From Clostridiales bacterium (GTDB taxonomy: Bacteria; Bacillota_E; Sulfobacillia; Sulfobacillales; JAIMBI01): DNA of 13,556 bases. The stretch spans positions 1 to 13,556 of the forward strand of contig DAHVOH010000078.1 of assembly GCA_027318915.1 (NCBI GenBank). The letters are read 5' to 3'. The notes below the pieces were generated by a model that ran no database searches, was not told the DNA's origin, and saw nothing but the letters and a program-made list of their open reading frames with translations. Of this stretch, positions 1 through 5,803 are shown in pieces. How positions within the stretch are numbered: position 1 is the stretch's first letter; every line of letters begins with the position of its first letter. Made by a program: the position numbers and the translations under genes.

Positions 1-1
1 C

Positions 2-685
2 GGACCGGACGAACTGCTCAAGCACTTAGAGCCAGAGTATTTCCACAGTCCCGCTCCGTCGCCCGGGGTGGGCGTTGTCCTGTGGAAACCCGTCTTTACC
101 CAGCACGGCGTATCTATTGGCGTCTGGTCCCGCAACAATGCGTGCGGTGTATCAGACCCTCCCACGGTCTTTCCCGACCTGCGCGCCGCTCATGCCACCG
201 TTGCCCGGGCCCCGAACCCTGCGAAGATCGGCCCCTGGGCACCCGTGCCGCCCGAATTGGCCCGTCAATTGCACCCCGCTCCGGTTCTGGATGGCGGGCC
301 GCCGACCACGGGGTCGCAGGTGTATGTGCGCACGCCGACGCCCAATATTCGGATCCAAGCGTCACGCCCCGAGCCCATCGGGGTGCCGCGACCGGCTTCC
401 GGCACGGATGGCCAACAGTTCGGGGCGGCGTGGTACGTCAGCCCCCATCCCCGCGGCGCCTTCGCGTGGCGTCCGGTGGACGATCAGCACCTGGTGTTGC
501 TGATGACGCCATCCCCGCAAGGGCCAGGGGAGTGGCGCGTCCAGCGGTGGCGGGACGTGCCGACGGCCTTGCAAAACCTGGGGCAGGTGGGCGTGTGGGC
601 TCAGCGGGCGCCCGACTTCGATCCGTCACCGCCTTCGTTGGGACAGACACCCCCCGTGAGGGCATTCCGCGGCCGGTCCTTGTAG
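2..685 (+). CDS. Hypothetical protein, 5' end outside the window
   Basis: The reading frame is open from the first bases of the window to a TAG at 683-685, so the true start lies upstream and only the last 228 codons or so are present. The first ATG-like codon in frame is a GTG at 68, but it has no convincing Shine-Dalgarno sequence, and the residues before it (GPDELLKHLEPEYFHS) read as ordinary protein. The visible part is rich in Pro, Arg and Trp, has no membrane segment, and ends in a basic tail (RAFRGRSL). A central stretch (AWYVSPHPRGAFAWRPVDD, then LVLLMTPSP and EWRVQRWRDV) looks like a compact beta-rich fold. I do not recognise the family. A GC hairpin follows the stop. Its relation to the next gene, 227 bases downstream, is unknown. 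Confidence 0.6.
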   Translation, partial: GPDELLKHLEPEYFHSPAPSPGVGVVLWKPVFTQHGVSIGVWSRNNACGVSDPPTVFPDLRAAHATVARAPNPAKIGPWAPVPPELARQLHPAPVLDGGPPTTGSQVYVRTPTPNIRIQASRPEPIGVPRPASGTDGQQFGAAWYVSPHPRGAFAWRPVDDQHLVLLMTPSPQGPGEWRVQRWRDVPTALQNLGQVGVWAQRAPDFDPSPPSLGQTPPVRAFRGRSL

Positions 686-698
686 GCCCAAGAAGCCT

Positions 699-726
699 GC
701 CCCACCGCCCGACGGGCGGGCGGGGC
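699..726 (+). terminator. GC hairpin after the first gene
   Basis: GCCCC (699-703) and CCGCCC (705-710) pair with GGGCGG (714-719) and GGGGC (722-726) around a three-base loop, 13 bases after the TAG of the preceding gene. There is no T-tract, so it is a terminator-like hairpin rather than a textbook intrinsic terminator. Confidence 0.4.
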
Positions 727-861
727 GTATGTGCGTGGACCTCCCTAACCGGAAGACAAAACGATGCTGAGTTTAGGGGGATGGATTCCGAACCTGCTAC
801 CCTAAGAACATGGTTTCGCGTATTCGGTGCGAAGCGCGACACGTTGGCGACGGATCCGGTC

Positions 862-873
862 CGCCTTAAGGCG
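862..873. repeat. 12 bp palindrome CGCCTTAAGGCG, copy 1
   Basis: A perfect 12-base palindrome lies 39 bases before the start of the 913 gene. An identical copy sits on the stop codon of that same gene (1991-2002), so the two copies bracket the gene. It could be a binding site or chance; see the findings on CTTAAG sites. Confidence 0.5.
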
Positions 874-912
874 AATCCCGGTGCCGCCCACTTTCAAAAG
901 GAGTTGATTCTG

Positions 913-1998
913 ATGGCGAAGGACGACAACCGGGGCCACGTGTACGACGAGGATGGCAACGACATCATGCCGCCGCCACCGAAGCGCGGCTGGCTGTGGG
1001 CGGGGCTTGGAGCGGCCGTCCTGCTGATTGGCGGCGGTCTCGCCCTGGCGCTGTCCCACGCGGCGCCGAAGCCCGTGGCGATTGCGCACCACCACGTCAC
1101 CAAGAAGGATCCTGCGCCGAACATCCTGATCCCGCCCAACTACCCCGCCCATCTGACGGCCAACGCGTCGGTCTTTGCGCAGATTTCGGCGTTGAATCAG
1201 AAGTACATCACGTGGGCGGACAAGGCGATCCACGCGCAGGTGCCGGCCATCCCGGCCACCGGCCCGGGCGCCGGCACGCTGACCCCCGCGATTCTGAACA
1301 ACGCAGCGGTGATCGCCAAGTTCGGGGGACCCCAGGTGCCCGCATCGCTCGCGGGTATCCCCTTGCCTACCGGCACCCCGGCCAACGGCAGCATCGTGGG
1401 GCTGACGTCGCAGTTTCTGCAGTCTCAGATGCCCTTTGCCATTCATGACTGGCCGGGCATCACCACGTCCGAACTGACGCGGGCCTACGCCAAGGCCGCG
1501 AATTTCCTGTTCGACATCAACGGGAACAACCCGGCGGGAGCACTTCAGTATACGGACCCCTACTCCAGCCACGGAAGCACAGATTCTGGCTTCTTAGCCA
1601 ACGGGTCCAATCCAAATTACCCCATCGTCAAGTACTTTACGGCCTCTAGCGCCAACGGCGGCATGCTGCCACTTCGCCAGGTGGAGTATCTGAGTTGGGT
1701 CGTCATCACGCCGGGGAGTGCGCCCAACGACACCGTGACCACGGTCTACGACCCGCCGACGCAGAATCCCCAGGGCCATGTGGTGTACGACAACTTGGAC
1801 ATTAGCAACCTGACCTACGACACCGTAATGTCGGGCCTGGTCAATGGCAAACTCACGGTGGGGCTGTACCAGTGGCCCATCGGCACGGTCAATCTCGCTC
1901 TCATCCAAGAGGGCGGCCAAACCCATTGGTACGTGACCAATCTCGGCAATGAGGCGGTCACCAACACCCCCAACGTGGTGTATTGGACCGCGCCTTAA
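913..1998 (+). CDS. Membrane-anchored extracytoplasmic protein, unknown function
   Basis: 361 residues. The start at 913 is chosen because AAAAGGAG ends nine bases before it; the frame is open far upstream, but those residues look like a shadow. The N-terminus is short, acidic and hydrophilic, with PPPPKR at about 20-25. One hydrophobic segment follows (about 27-49, WLWAGLGAAVLLIGGGLALA), then a His/Lys/Pro linker and a large soluble domain. This is the layout of a type II single-pass protein with its C-terminal domain outside. The C-terminal domain is rich in Asn, Thr, Gly and Tyr with almost no Cys, and ends in likely beta strands (LTVGLYQWPIGTVNLALIQ, THWYVTNLGN). The layout resembles bitopic VirB8/TcpC-like secretion proteins, but I see no diagnostic motif. 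The gene ends in a terminator that runs straight into the next gene's ribosome binding site. Confidence 0.85.
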   Translation: MAKDDNRGHVYDEDGNDIMPPPPKRGWLWAGLGAAVLLIGGGLALALSHAAPKPVAIAHHHVTKKDPAPNILIPPNYPAHLTANASVFAQISALNQKYITWADKAIHAQVPAIPATGPGAGTLTPAILNNAAVIAKFGGPQVPASLAGIPLPTGTPANGSIVGLTSQFLQSQMPFAIHDWPGITTSELTRAYAKAANFLFDINGNNPAGALQYTDPYSSHGSTDSGFLANGSNPNYPIVKYFTASSANGGMLPLRQVEYLSWVVITPGSAPNDTVTTVYDPPTQNPQGHVVYDNLDISNLTYDTVMSGLVNGKLTVGLYQWPIGTVNLALIQEGGQTHWYVTNLGNEAVTNTPNVVYWTAP

Positions 1999-2002
1999 GG
2001 CG
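1991..2002. repeat. 12 bp palindrome CGCCTTAAGGCG, copy 2
   Basis: Identical to 862-873. The TAA stop of the 913 gene forms the centre of this palindrome. Confidence 0.5.
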
Positions 2003-2012
2003 GGTTCCCCGA

Positions 2013-2056
2013 GGCTCCCGGTGCGCTCTCCCCGAGCGGGCCGGGAGCCTTTTTTT
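2013..2056 (+). terminator. Strong intrinsic terminator, possibly an attenuator
   Basis: GGCTCCCGG (2013-2021) pairs perfectly with CCGGGAGCC (2041-2049), with a small inner GCTC/GAGC helix in the loop, followed by seven T residues (2050-2056). This is the best intrinsic terminator in the window. The ribosome binding site of the next gene (AAGGAG, 2059-2064) begins only three bases after the T-tract, leaving no room for a promoter between them. The 2074 gene may therefore depend on read-through. Confidence 0.9.
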
Positions 2057-2073
2057 ATAAGGAGATGATGGCG

Positions 2074-3438
2074 ATGACATTGAACCCGCCTGCCCCTGTG
2101 CCGCCTCAGCGGCGCGGCTGGTGGGGGTTTCTGACGTTGTTGTTGGTGTTGCTGGCCCTGGGGGCTGGCTTTTGGCTGGGCGGTGGCGGCAAGGCATTTG
2201 CCACTGGTACCGGCGGTAACAATTGCTCGTCCTCATGGAGGCCTGACGGCACAAGCTCGACCGGTTGTACCTTTGAGAAATTCTGGAGTCCGTCCACCTG
2301 TGGTCAACCCGGCCACACCTGTACGGAAGCCTATGGCTCGTCAGGGTGTGGAGTGTACTGCGCACCTCCGAGCGGCGGCGGCACCTCCTGCAACCCGAAC
2401 ACGATCCAGTACTGCTGGGCGAGTCCGACCTGCGGCGGGGACAACGCCACCAATGGGTGTGGCAACGCGGTGTATTCGTCGAGTTGCAACAGCGGGTGCG
2501 GAGGTGGCGGCCCCACCTGTACACCCACGGGCACGATCACAACGAATTTCAAAGGGTGCGACGGCATCTGCAAGGGCGGGTATTTCGATCAGACGAACTC
2601 GTGTGGTACGGTGACCAAGCCTCTCTATAAGAGCCAGGCCAACGGGTGCACCTCGACGGCCGATGGATGCCCGTCCACGTGCACACCCAACGGAACCTAC
2701 ACGTACAAGTTTATCTCATGTTCGAACACGTGTGACTTTAATATCCAGGGAAAGTACAACTCGTGCGGAAGCCTGGTGAGCACGCAGAAGACGTGGGACC
2801 CGACGACGTGTAGTGCGGCATGCAGCAACCCGCCGCCCGCCTGCAATGGGGGCACGGTGTCCAACGGCGTGTGCACCTGCCCCAGCGGGGACACGTTGGT
2901 CAATGGGACCTGCACCGCGTCCACGACACCGGCACCGACCTGCAATGGGGGCACGGTGTCCAACGGCGTGTGCACCTGTCCCAGCGGCGAGAGCCTCGTG
3001 AACGGCACTTGTACCGCTCCGGCGGCGCCAACCTGCACGGCGGGACCGGTGAATTCGAGTGGCCCGTTCATCACGGGCTGTGCGAGTCAGGGTGAGTTCT
3101 CGACCGTAACGGACCACTCGCAGACCACGACCTGTTCCAATGGCACGTCGACCACACGCCACTGGTCCAGCACGGGGACGCAAGCCACGACCGGCTGCCA
3201 ACCGATCATCAAGATCGACGGCACGAAACCGCTGGCCTGTGCTGCGGCGCCGGACACAGGGAGTGCCTGGAGCAGCTACACGTACCAGCATTGCCTGAGT
3301 TACCTCGGCAACGCCGTGGACTGTGGGCCGACGCTGACGTACACACCGACCAAGCCGTATCAGGTGCAGGGCGGCCAGTTTCCGGAGCCGGTGTACAACC
3401 CGGTGGCGTGTCCGGTGCCGATTGCGGTGGGGCCCTAA
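2074..3438 (+). CDS. Secreted or surface cysteine-rich protein with EGF-like repeats
   Basis: 454 residues. ATG 2074 is chosen over 2065 and 2068 because AAGGAG (2059-2064) ends nine bases before it; the other two overlap or crowd that site. A twin-arginine-like RRGWW precedes one hydrophobic segment (about 17-36), then a Gly-rich stretch and KAFA, a plausible signal-peptidase site, so it may be released or stay anchored. The rest holds about 40 Cys, mostly in CxC or isolated pairs, plus much Gly, Ser, Thr and Asn. Two tandem units of about 33 residues (NGGTVSNGVCTCPSG, then LVNGTCT) resemble EGF or trypsin-inhibitor-like cysteine modules. The last 50 residues, ending CPVPIAVGP, recur four more times downstream without the body of the gene. 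So many cysteines imply extracellular disulfide folding. An adhesin or pilus-like role is inferred. Confidence 0.85.
   Translation: MTLNPPAPVPPQRRGWWGFLTLLLVLLALGAGFWLGGGGKAFATGTGGNNCSSSWRPDGTSSTGCTFEKFWSPSTCGQPGHTCTEAYGSSGCGVYCAPPSGGGTSCNPNTIQYCWASPTCGGDNATNGCGNAVYSSSCNSGCGGGGPTCTPTGTITTNFKGCDGICKGGYFDQTNSCGTVTKPLYKSQANGCTSTADGCPSTCTPNGTYTYKFISCSNTCDFNIQGKYNSCGSLVSTQKTWDPTTCSAACSNPPPACNGGTVSNGVCTCPSGDTLVNGTCTASTTPAPTCNGGTVSNGVCTCPSGESLVNGTCTAPAAPTCTAGPVNSSGPFITGCASQGEFSTVTDHSQTTTCSNGTSTTRHWSSTGTQATTGCQPIIKIDGTKPLACAAAPDTGSAWSSYTYQHCLSYLGNAVDCGPTLTYTPTKPYQVQGGQFPEPVYNPVACPVPIAVGP
2840..3033 (+). repeat. Two tandem cysteine-module repeats inside the surface protein gene
   Basis: Units start at 2840 and 2939, a 99 bp period. 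The first 40 bases of each are identical, and later differences are mostly at third positions. Each encodes NGGTVSNGVCTCPSG followed by LVNGTCT. The near-identity at DNA level suggests a recent duplication or gene conversion, and makes the copy number likely to vary. Confidence 0.85.
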
Positions 3439-3495
3439 CCGACCCGATCCAGAGTCCTGAGAGGCCTGAAGGGGGAGGCGGCGGGGCCGCCTCCC
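3283..3495 (+). repeat. Tail repeat copy 1 (parent copy, end of the cysteine-rich gene)
   Basis: This is the intact source copy. It holds the last 51 codons of the 2074 gene from TACCAGCA, the TAA at 3436-3438, a trailer of about 34 bases (ACCGACCCGATCCAGAGTCC onward) and a 10 bp GC hairpin. Copies lie at 4277-4492, 5214-5318, 6496-6676 and, decayed, 7787-7869. The strongest identity runs from CTGTGGGCCGACG (3321) to the end of the hairpin. Confidence 0.9.
3473..3495 (+). terminator. GC hairpin ending tail repeat copy 1
   Basis: GGGAGGCGGC (3473-3482) pairs with GCCGCCTCCC (3486-3495) around a GGG loop. No T-tract follows (GGTACGCAAACG). The ribosome binding site of the next gene begins within about 15 bases. 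Confidence 0.6.
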
Positions 3496-3521
3496 GGTAC
3501 GCAAACGAGGAGGATTATCGG

Positions 3522-3773
3522 ATGAGTGAATCGAATCCGCCCGCGGCCCATGGTCCCAACGCAGAAACGAAGAGTTCGGTGTGGATCGACTTCACGCAGC
3601 GTGGGGCGTCTCTTCCTTGGCCGCCACGTCTTAAGACGGAGTATGCCGCCGCCTCCACAACCTGGCTCTTGGAGTTGACCCGCGCCCTCAACACCCCGGG
3701 CACGGATCTAACGCCGTATATGGAGGCGTTTGAGGTCGGGAACGCTGATGATGTCGGCGAGAGCGGCCCCTGA
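3522..3773 (+). CDS. Small hypothetical protein
   Basis: 83 residues. ATG 3522 follows GAGGAGG with about eight bases of spacing. The frame is open further upstream, but only through the tail repeat in the wrong frame. It is a soluble, acidic protein with a Pro/Gly/Asn-rich start, a Trp-containing middle (VWIDFTQRGASLPWPPRL), a helical stretch (AAASTTWLLELTRAL) and an acidic end (EAFEVGNADDVGESGP). No known family is recognised. It is the first gene after tail repeat copy 1, only 26 bases from its hairpin. Its last 66 bases overlap, tail to tail, the minus-strand gene at 3708-4112, so one of the two C-termini may have been extended by rearrangement. Confidence 0.65.
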   Translation: MSESNPPAAHGPNAETKSSVWIDFTQRGASLPWPPRLKTEYAAASTTWLLELTRALNTPGTDLTPYMEAFEVGNADDVGESGP

Positions 3774-4112
3774 TCCTGGCGTCGTCTGGCCCACGATCCC
3801 CCATGCGCTCTTCGGGTACAGCTTAATGGCCATCTCCAGGGCCTTTTGGGAGAGGCCGCGGGCCTTCCATTCGACACCTGGGTCATCGATTCTGGATGCC
3901 GCCTGTGCCGCATCTTCTCGACGCCAGGACAGTGGTATGAGTTTCGTCCCTTGGGATTCGGCTTGCCACAATCCGGTGATGTCGCTGCTTTTCGCGGAAA
4001 CAATGACCCAGAATGGGTCGCCTCGATCTGTCTCAGCCAGGACCACCTGGCGCAGAGCCTTCATTGATTGGCGCCAGGCCTGCTGTTCCGTGTCTTCGCT
4101 CGTGTTCTCCAC
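3708..4112 (-). CDS. Small hypothetical protein, paralogue of the minus-strand gene at 13104-13541
   Basis: 134 residues starting at GTG 4112. A GGAGG abuts the start codon, which is closer than usual. The start is supported by the paralogue, which begins in a similar way (MDNQDEKIAF against MENTSEDTEQ). Shared residues include LRQ, GDPFWVI, LW, then LIPL or LVPL, and R(E/D)(D/N)AA(Q/R)AAS. A strand of DPFWVI type, a Leu-Trp and a late basic-to-AA helix loosely recall DUF2750/SseB-like small domains, but I would not assign it. Homology stops at about residue 75; the rest (KALEMAIKLYPKSAWGIVGQTT) is unique to this copy. It lies inside the first module, opposite the 3522 gene, and is followed on the plus strand by the insertion-sequence remnant. 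Confidence 0.6.
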   Translation of the reverse strand: MENTSEDTEQQAWRQSMKALRQVVLAETDRGDPFWVIVSAKSSDITGLWQAESQGTKLIPLSWRREDAAQAASRIDDPGVEWKARGLSQKALEMAIKLYPKSAWGIVGQTTPGSGAALADIISVPDLKRLHIRR

Positions 4113-4170
4113 CTCCGTGCAGGCCCTTCGTGTTTGGAACGACCGATTCCTTTATCAGATGGGGCGTAAA

Positions 4171-4276
4171 CCCCGGGCTTTAGCCCTGGGGATATAAGCC
4201 CCTTGGCCCGCGAGGGCCAACATGTGCGCCACGGCTCGGGGGAATCCCCCGGCTTTAGCCGTACGGAGGACGTCAA
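4171..4276 (+). mobile_element. IS200/IS605-type right-end remnant, no transposase
   Basis: Three hairpins stand in a row: CCCCGGGC/GCCC(T)GGGG around TTTA (4171-4191), TTGGCCC/GGGCCAA around GCGA (4203-4220), and CGGGGG-AAT-CCCCCG nested in an ACGGCT/AGCCGT stem (4231-4262). The segment ends in GGAGGACGTCAA (4265-4276). The motifs GGGCTTTAGCCC, GGGGGAATCCCCC, GGCTTTAGCC and a final GGAGGACGTCAA are, to my knowledge, typical of the region downstream of tnpB at the right end of IS200/IS605/IS1341 elements, where the omega-RNA scaffold is encoded. No tnpA or tnpB is present here. The left border is not visible. The right border coincides exactly with the start of tail repeat copy 2, suggesting insertion into or deletion beside that copy. 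Confidence 0.7.
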
Positions 4277-4492
4277 GAGTACCAGCACTGCCTCCAGTTC
4301 GACGGCCATCCCGTGAACTGTGGGCCGACGCTGACGTACACGCCGACCAAGCCGTACCAGGTGCAGACCGGGGTCTTCCCGGAGCCGGTGTACAACCCGG
4401 TGGCGTGTCCGGTGCCGATTGCGGTGGGGCCCTAACCGACCCGATCCAGAGTCCTGAGAGGCCTGAAGCGGGAGGCGGCGGGGCCGCCTCCC
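4277..4492 (+). pseudogene. Tail repeat copy 2: headless variant C-terminus of the cysteine-rich protein
   Basis: In frame from GAG 4277 to TAA 4433-4435, the DNA encodes 52 residues matching the end of the 2074 protein. A divergent stretch (CLQFDGHPVNCGP against CLSYLGNAVDCGP, and QTGVFPEP against QGGQFPEP) precedes an identical end (PVYNPVACPVPIAVGP). There is no start codon or ribosome binding site, and a TAG lies in frame just upstream (4256-4258) inside the insertion-sequence remnant, so it cannot be expressed alone. The trailer and hairpin (to 4492) differ from copy 1 by one base. It is either debris of a second cysteine-rich gene or a silent donor for recombination into 2074-3438. Confidence 0.8.
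4470..4492 (+). terminator. GC hairpin ending tail repeat copy 2
   Basis: GGGAGGCGGC/GCCGCCTCCC around GGG, identical to copies 1 and 3, with no T-tract. The next gene starts 60 bases later. Confidence 0.55.
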
Positions 4493-4551
4493 CTCGCGCG
4501 GGTTCCGCTTACGCAGGCGCGCCGTTTGCGACGAAAGGAGGTGAGATTTCG

Positions 4552-4740
4552 ATGACGACGCAATCCGATCCCATGTGGGACATTGCCTATCAGGCAGCCG
4601 TCCAGGCGTATGATCACCCTGGTGACCGAACGCCGACGGTCGCGGCCACATTCGCCCTTAGGGCAATGGATCTCCCGCCAGAAACGGTGGATTCGGTGCT
4701 CGCGATGCTTGCACGTGCCGGGCGCTCCCTCACAACGTAG
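4552..4740 (+). CDS. Small MWDI-motif protein, paralogue of 9402-9611
   Basis: 62 residues with an ideal AAAGGAGGTGA upstream of ATG 4552. The protein is all-helical in appearance and soluble. It is clearly paralogous to the 69-residue protein at 9402: both read DPMWDI.YQAA..AYD.PG, then a helix ending in A..AL and a final helix (LAMLARAGR against LVMLAAGGR). I do not recognise a named family. It follows tail repeat copy 2 and precedes the 4865 gene on the same strand by 124 bases, so the two could share a transcript. Confidence 0.8.
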   Translation: MTTQSDPMWDIAYQAAVQAYDHPGDRTPTVAATFALRAMDLPPETVDSVLAMLARAGRSLTT

Positions 4741-4864
4741 CAGTCAGGAGTTCGCCACAGTGGCCCAGAACTGGGTACAAGACATTTAACTGCTGCCGCC
4801 AGCGGTCTATTCTGCTGCCAGGACACTGAGTACATCAGCGTCGTTCTGGAAGGAGGAGCCGCTT

Positions 4865-5161
4865 GTGGCAACACACTACAAGGCATTGTGCCCGGCCACC
4901 GACTGGTTCTTTGTGCAAGAAGGCGATCCGCCCGCCCCGGTGGTATTCCGAGTCGCCGCTTGGGCGATCCTCGAAGGAGACGCGCCTGGAGATTCCGACA
5001 CTGTCATCGGGCTTGTATCGGCGTTTCCGGGTGGGCAAGCTAGCCGTCCGGTGGCACGTCTGTCGATGATTCCTGCCGCGGCGGGTCGATACAAACACTG
5101 GTCTGCCCTATCGCCGGACGAGCGCGCACGGGTCGCGGGTGCAGAGCCACCCGTCGCGTGA
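4865..5161 (+). CDS. Hypothetical protein
   Basis: 98 residues, GTG start at 4865 with AAGGAGG (4850-4856) eight bases before it. It is soluble with one Cys near the N-terminus. The first half alternates short hydrophobic strands (WFFVQEGD, VVFRVAAWAIL), then VIGLVSAFPGG and a basic, Pro/Ala-rich end (LSMIPAAAGRYKHWSALSPDERAR). This suggests a small beta-barrel or SH3-like fold, but no family is recognised. It lies between tail repeat copies 2 and 3. The only promoter-like sequence upstream is weak (TATTCT near 4807 with a poor -35). Confidence 0.7.
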   Translation: MATHYKALCPATDWFFVQEGDPPAPVVFRVAAWAILEGDAPGDSDTVIGLVSAFPGGQASRPVARLSMIPAAAGRYKHWSALSPDERARVAGAEPPVA

Positions 5162-5213
5162 GGCTCGTCGGCTTAGGCTGGGATAACCCGATCACGAATC
5201 CGTCTCTGCATCG

Positions 5214-5318
5214 GCCTACAACCCGCTGGCGTGTCCGGTTCCGATTGCCGTGGGCCCGTAACCGACCCGATCCAGAGTCCTGAGAGGCCTGAAGCGGGAG
5301 GCGGCGGGGCCGCCTCCC
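5214..5318 (+). repeat. Tail repeat copy 3 (short)
   Basis: It holds only the last 15 codons plus stop (AYNPLACPVPIAVGP, TAA 5259-5261), then a trailer and hairpin identical base for base to copy 2. The coding part carries several third-position changes relative to copy 1 while the non-coding trailer does not, the reverse of what coding constraint alone would give. No start codon or earlier gene body is present. Confidence 0.85.
5296..5318. terminator. GC hairpin ending tail repeat copy 3, also at the end of the minus gene
   Basis: GGGAGGCGGC (5296-5305) and GCCGCCTCCC (5309-5318) around GGG. It stands six bases beyond the stop of the convergent minus-strand gene (5325), so it could serve both strands. 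Confidence 0.55.
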
Positions 5319-5324
5319 GTAATG

Positions 5325-5759
5325 CTAGGCGTCGTGGTCGCTTTCCCAGACCGCTGCCAGCCATTCGTGGGCTGGGCCCAGATGCTCCTCCACGGTTGCT
5401 TTCAAACCGATCTCCCTGTTGGTCATTCGGAGGTGGACTTCGCGACACGGGATCTGTTCGCGAAGCAGAAACTGTCGTAACCTCAGGTACAACTGATGGC
5501 CCCGACCTCGATACCCGGGCGTGATCCCTTCAACCGTTGTATTCCAAAGGATATAGGCGGCACCTTCTTGCGCTTCACCGACTGGCAGAAGGAGACCCAC
5601 CCAATGATGAATCCTTGTGTCTTCATCCGGCAACTCGGCCACGTCCAACACCTCCAACAATCGTGAGCGGTTAGTCCGGAGCAGTTCCATGAATTCGTCC
5701 GGAGCGTCGATTCCGCTCATGACCATCACAAGCTCAGTTGGCGGCAACCAGTGGTCCAT
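5325..5759 (-). CDS. Hypothetical protein, possible small GNAT-like acyltransferase
   Basis: 144 residues, ATG at 5759 with only a weak purine-rich site (GAAGAGAGGG) before it. The N-terminal half is acidic and helical (DEFMELLRTNRSRLLEVLDVAELPDED). Two hydrophobic strands follow (HHWVGLLLPVG, AAYILWNTTV), then EGITPGYRGRGHQLYLRLRQFLL. That last segment has the form of the acetyl-CoA binding loop of GNAT acetyltransferases (a strand, P-x-Y-R-G-R-G, then a helix), and the late NREIGLKATVEEHLG could match the closing helix of that fold. The G-R-G-H sequence lacks the usual second Gly/Ala, so the call is tentative. It is transcribed away from the truncated ATPase-like gene at 5804, only 44 bases apart, and ends beside tail repeat copy 3. 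Confidence 0.65.
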   Translation of the reverse strand: MDHWLPPTELVMVMSGIDAPDEFMELLRTNRSRLLEVLDVAELPDEDTRIHHWVGLLLPVGEAQEGAAYILWNTTVEGITPGYRGRGHQLYLRLRQFLLREQIPCREVHLRMTNREIGLKATVEEHLGPAHEWLAAVWESDHDA

Positions 5760-5803
5760 GTTTCCAACCCTCTCTTCCTCATCTGTAAAGGAGGTTCACT
5801 TCG

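Noticed and set aside
82..912. N-terminal extension of the 913 gene back to position 82
   Set aside because: The segment overlaps the 2-685 gene in another frame, has shadow-like composition, and the strong ribosome binding site marks 913 as the start.
4800..4812. Promoter TATTCT before the 4865 gene
   Set aside because: The -10 matches four of six positions and the -35 three of six, too weak to call.
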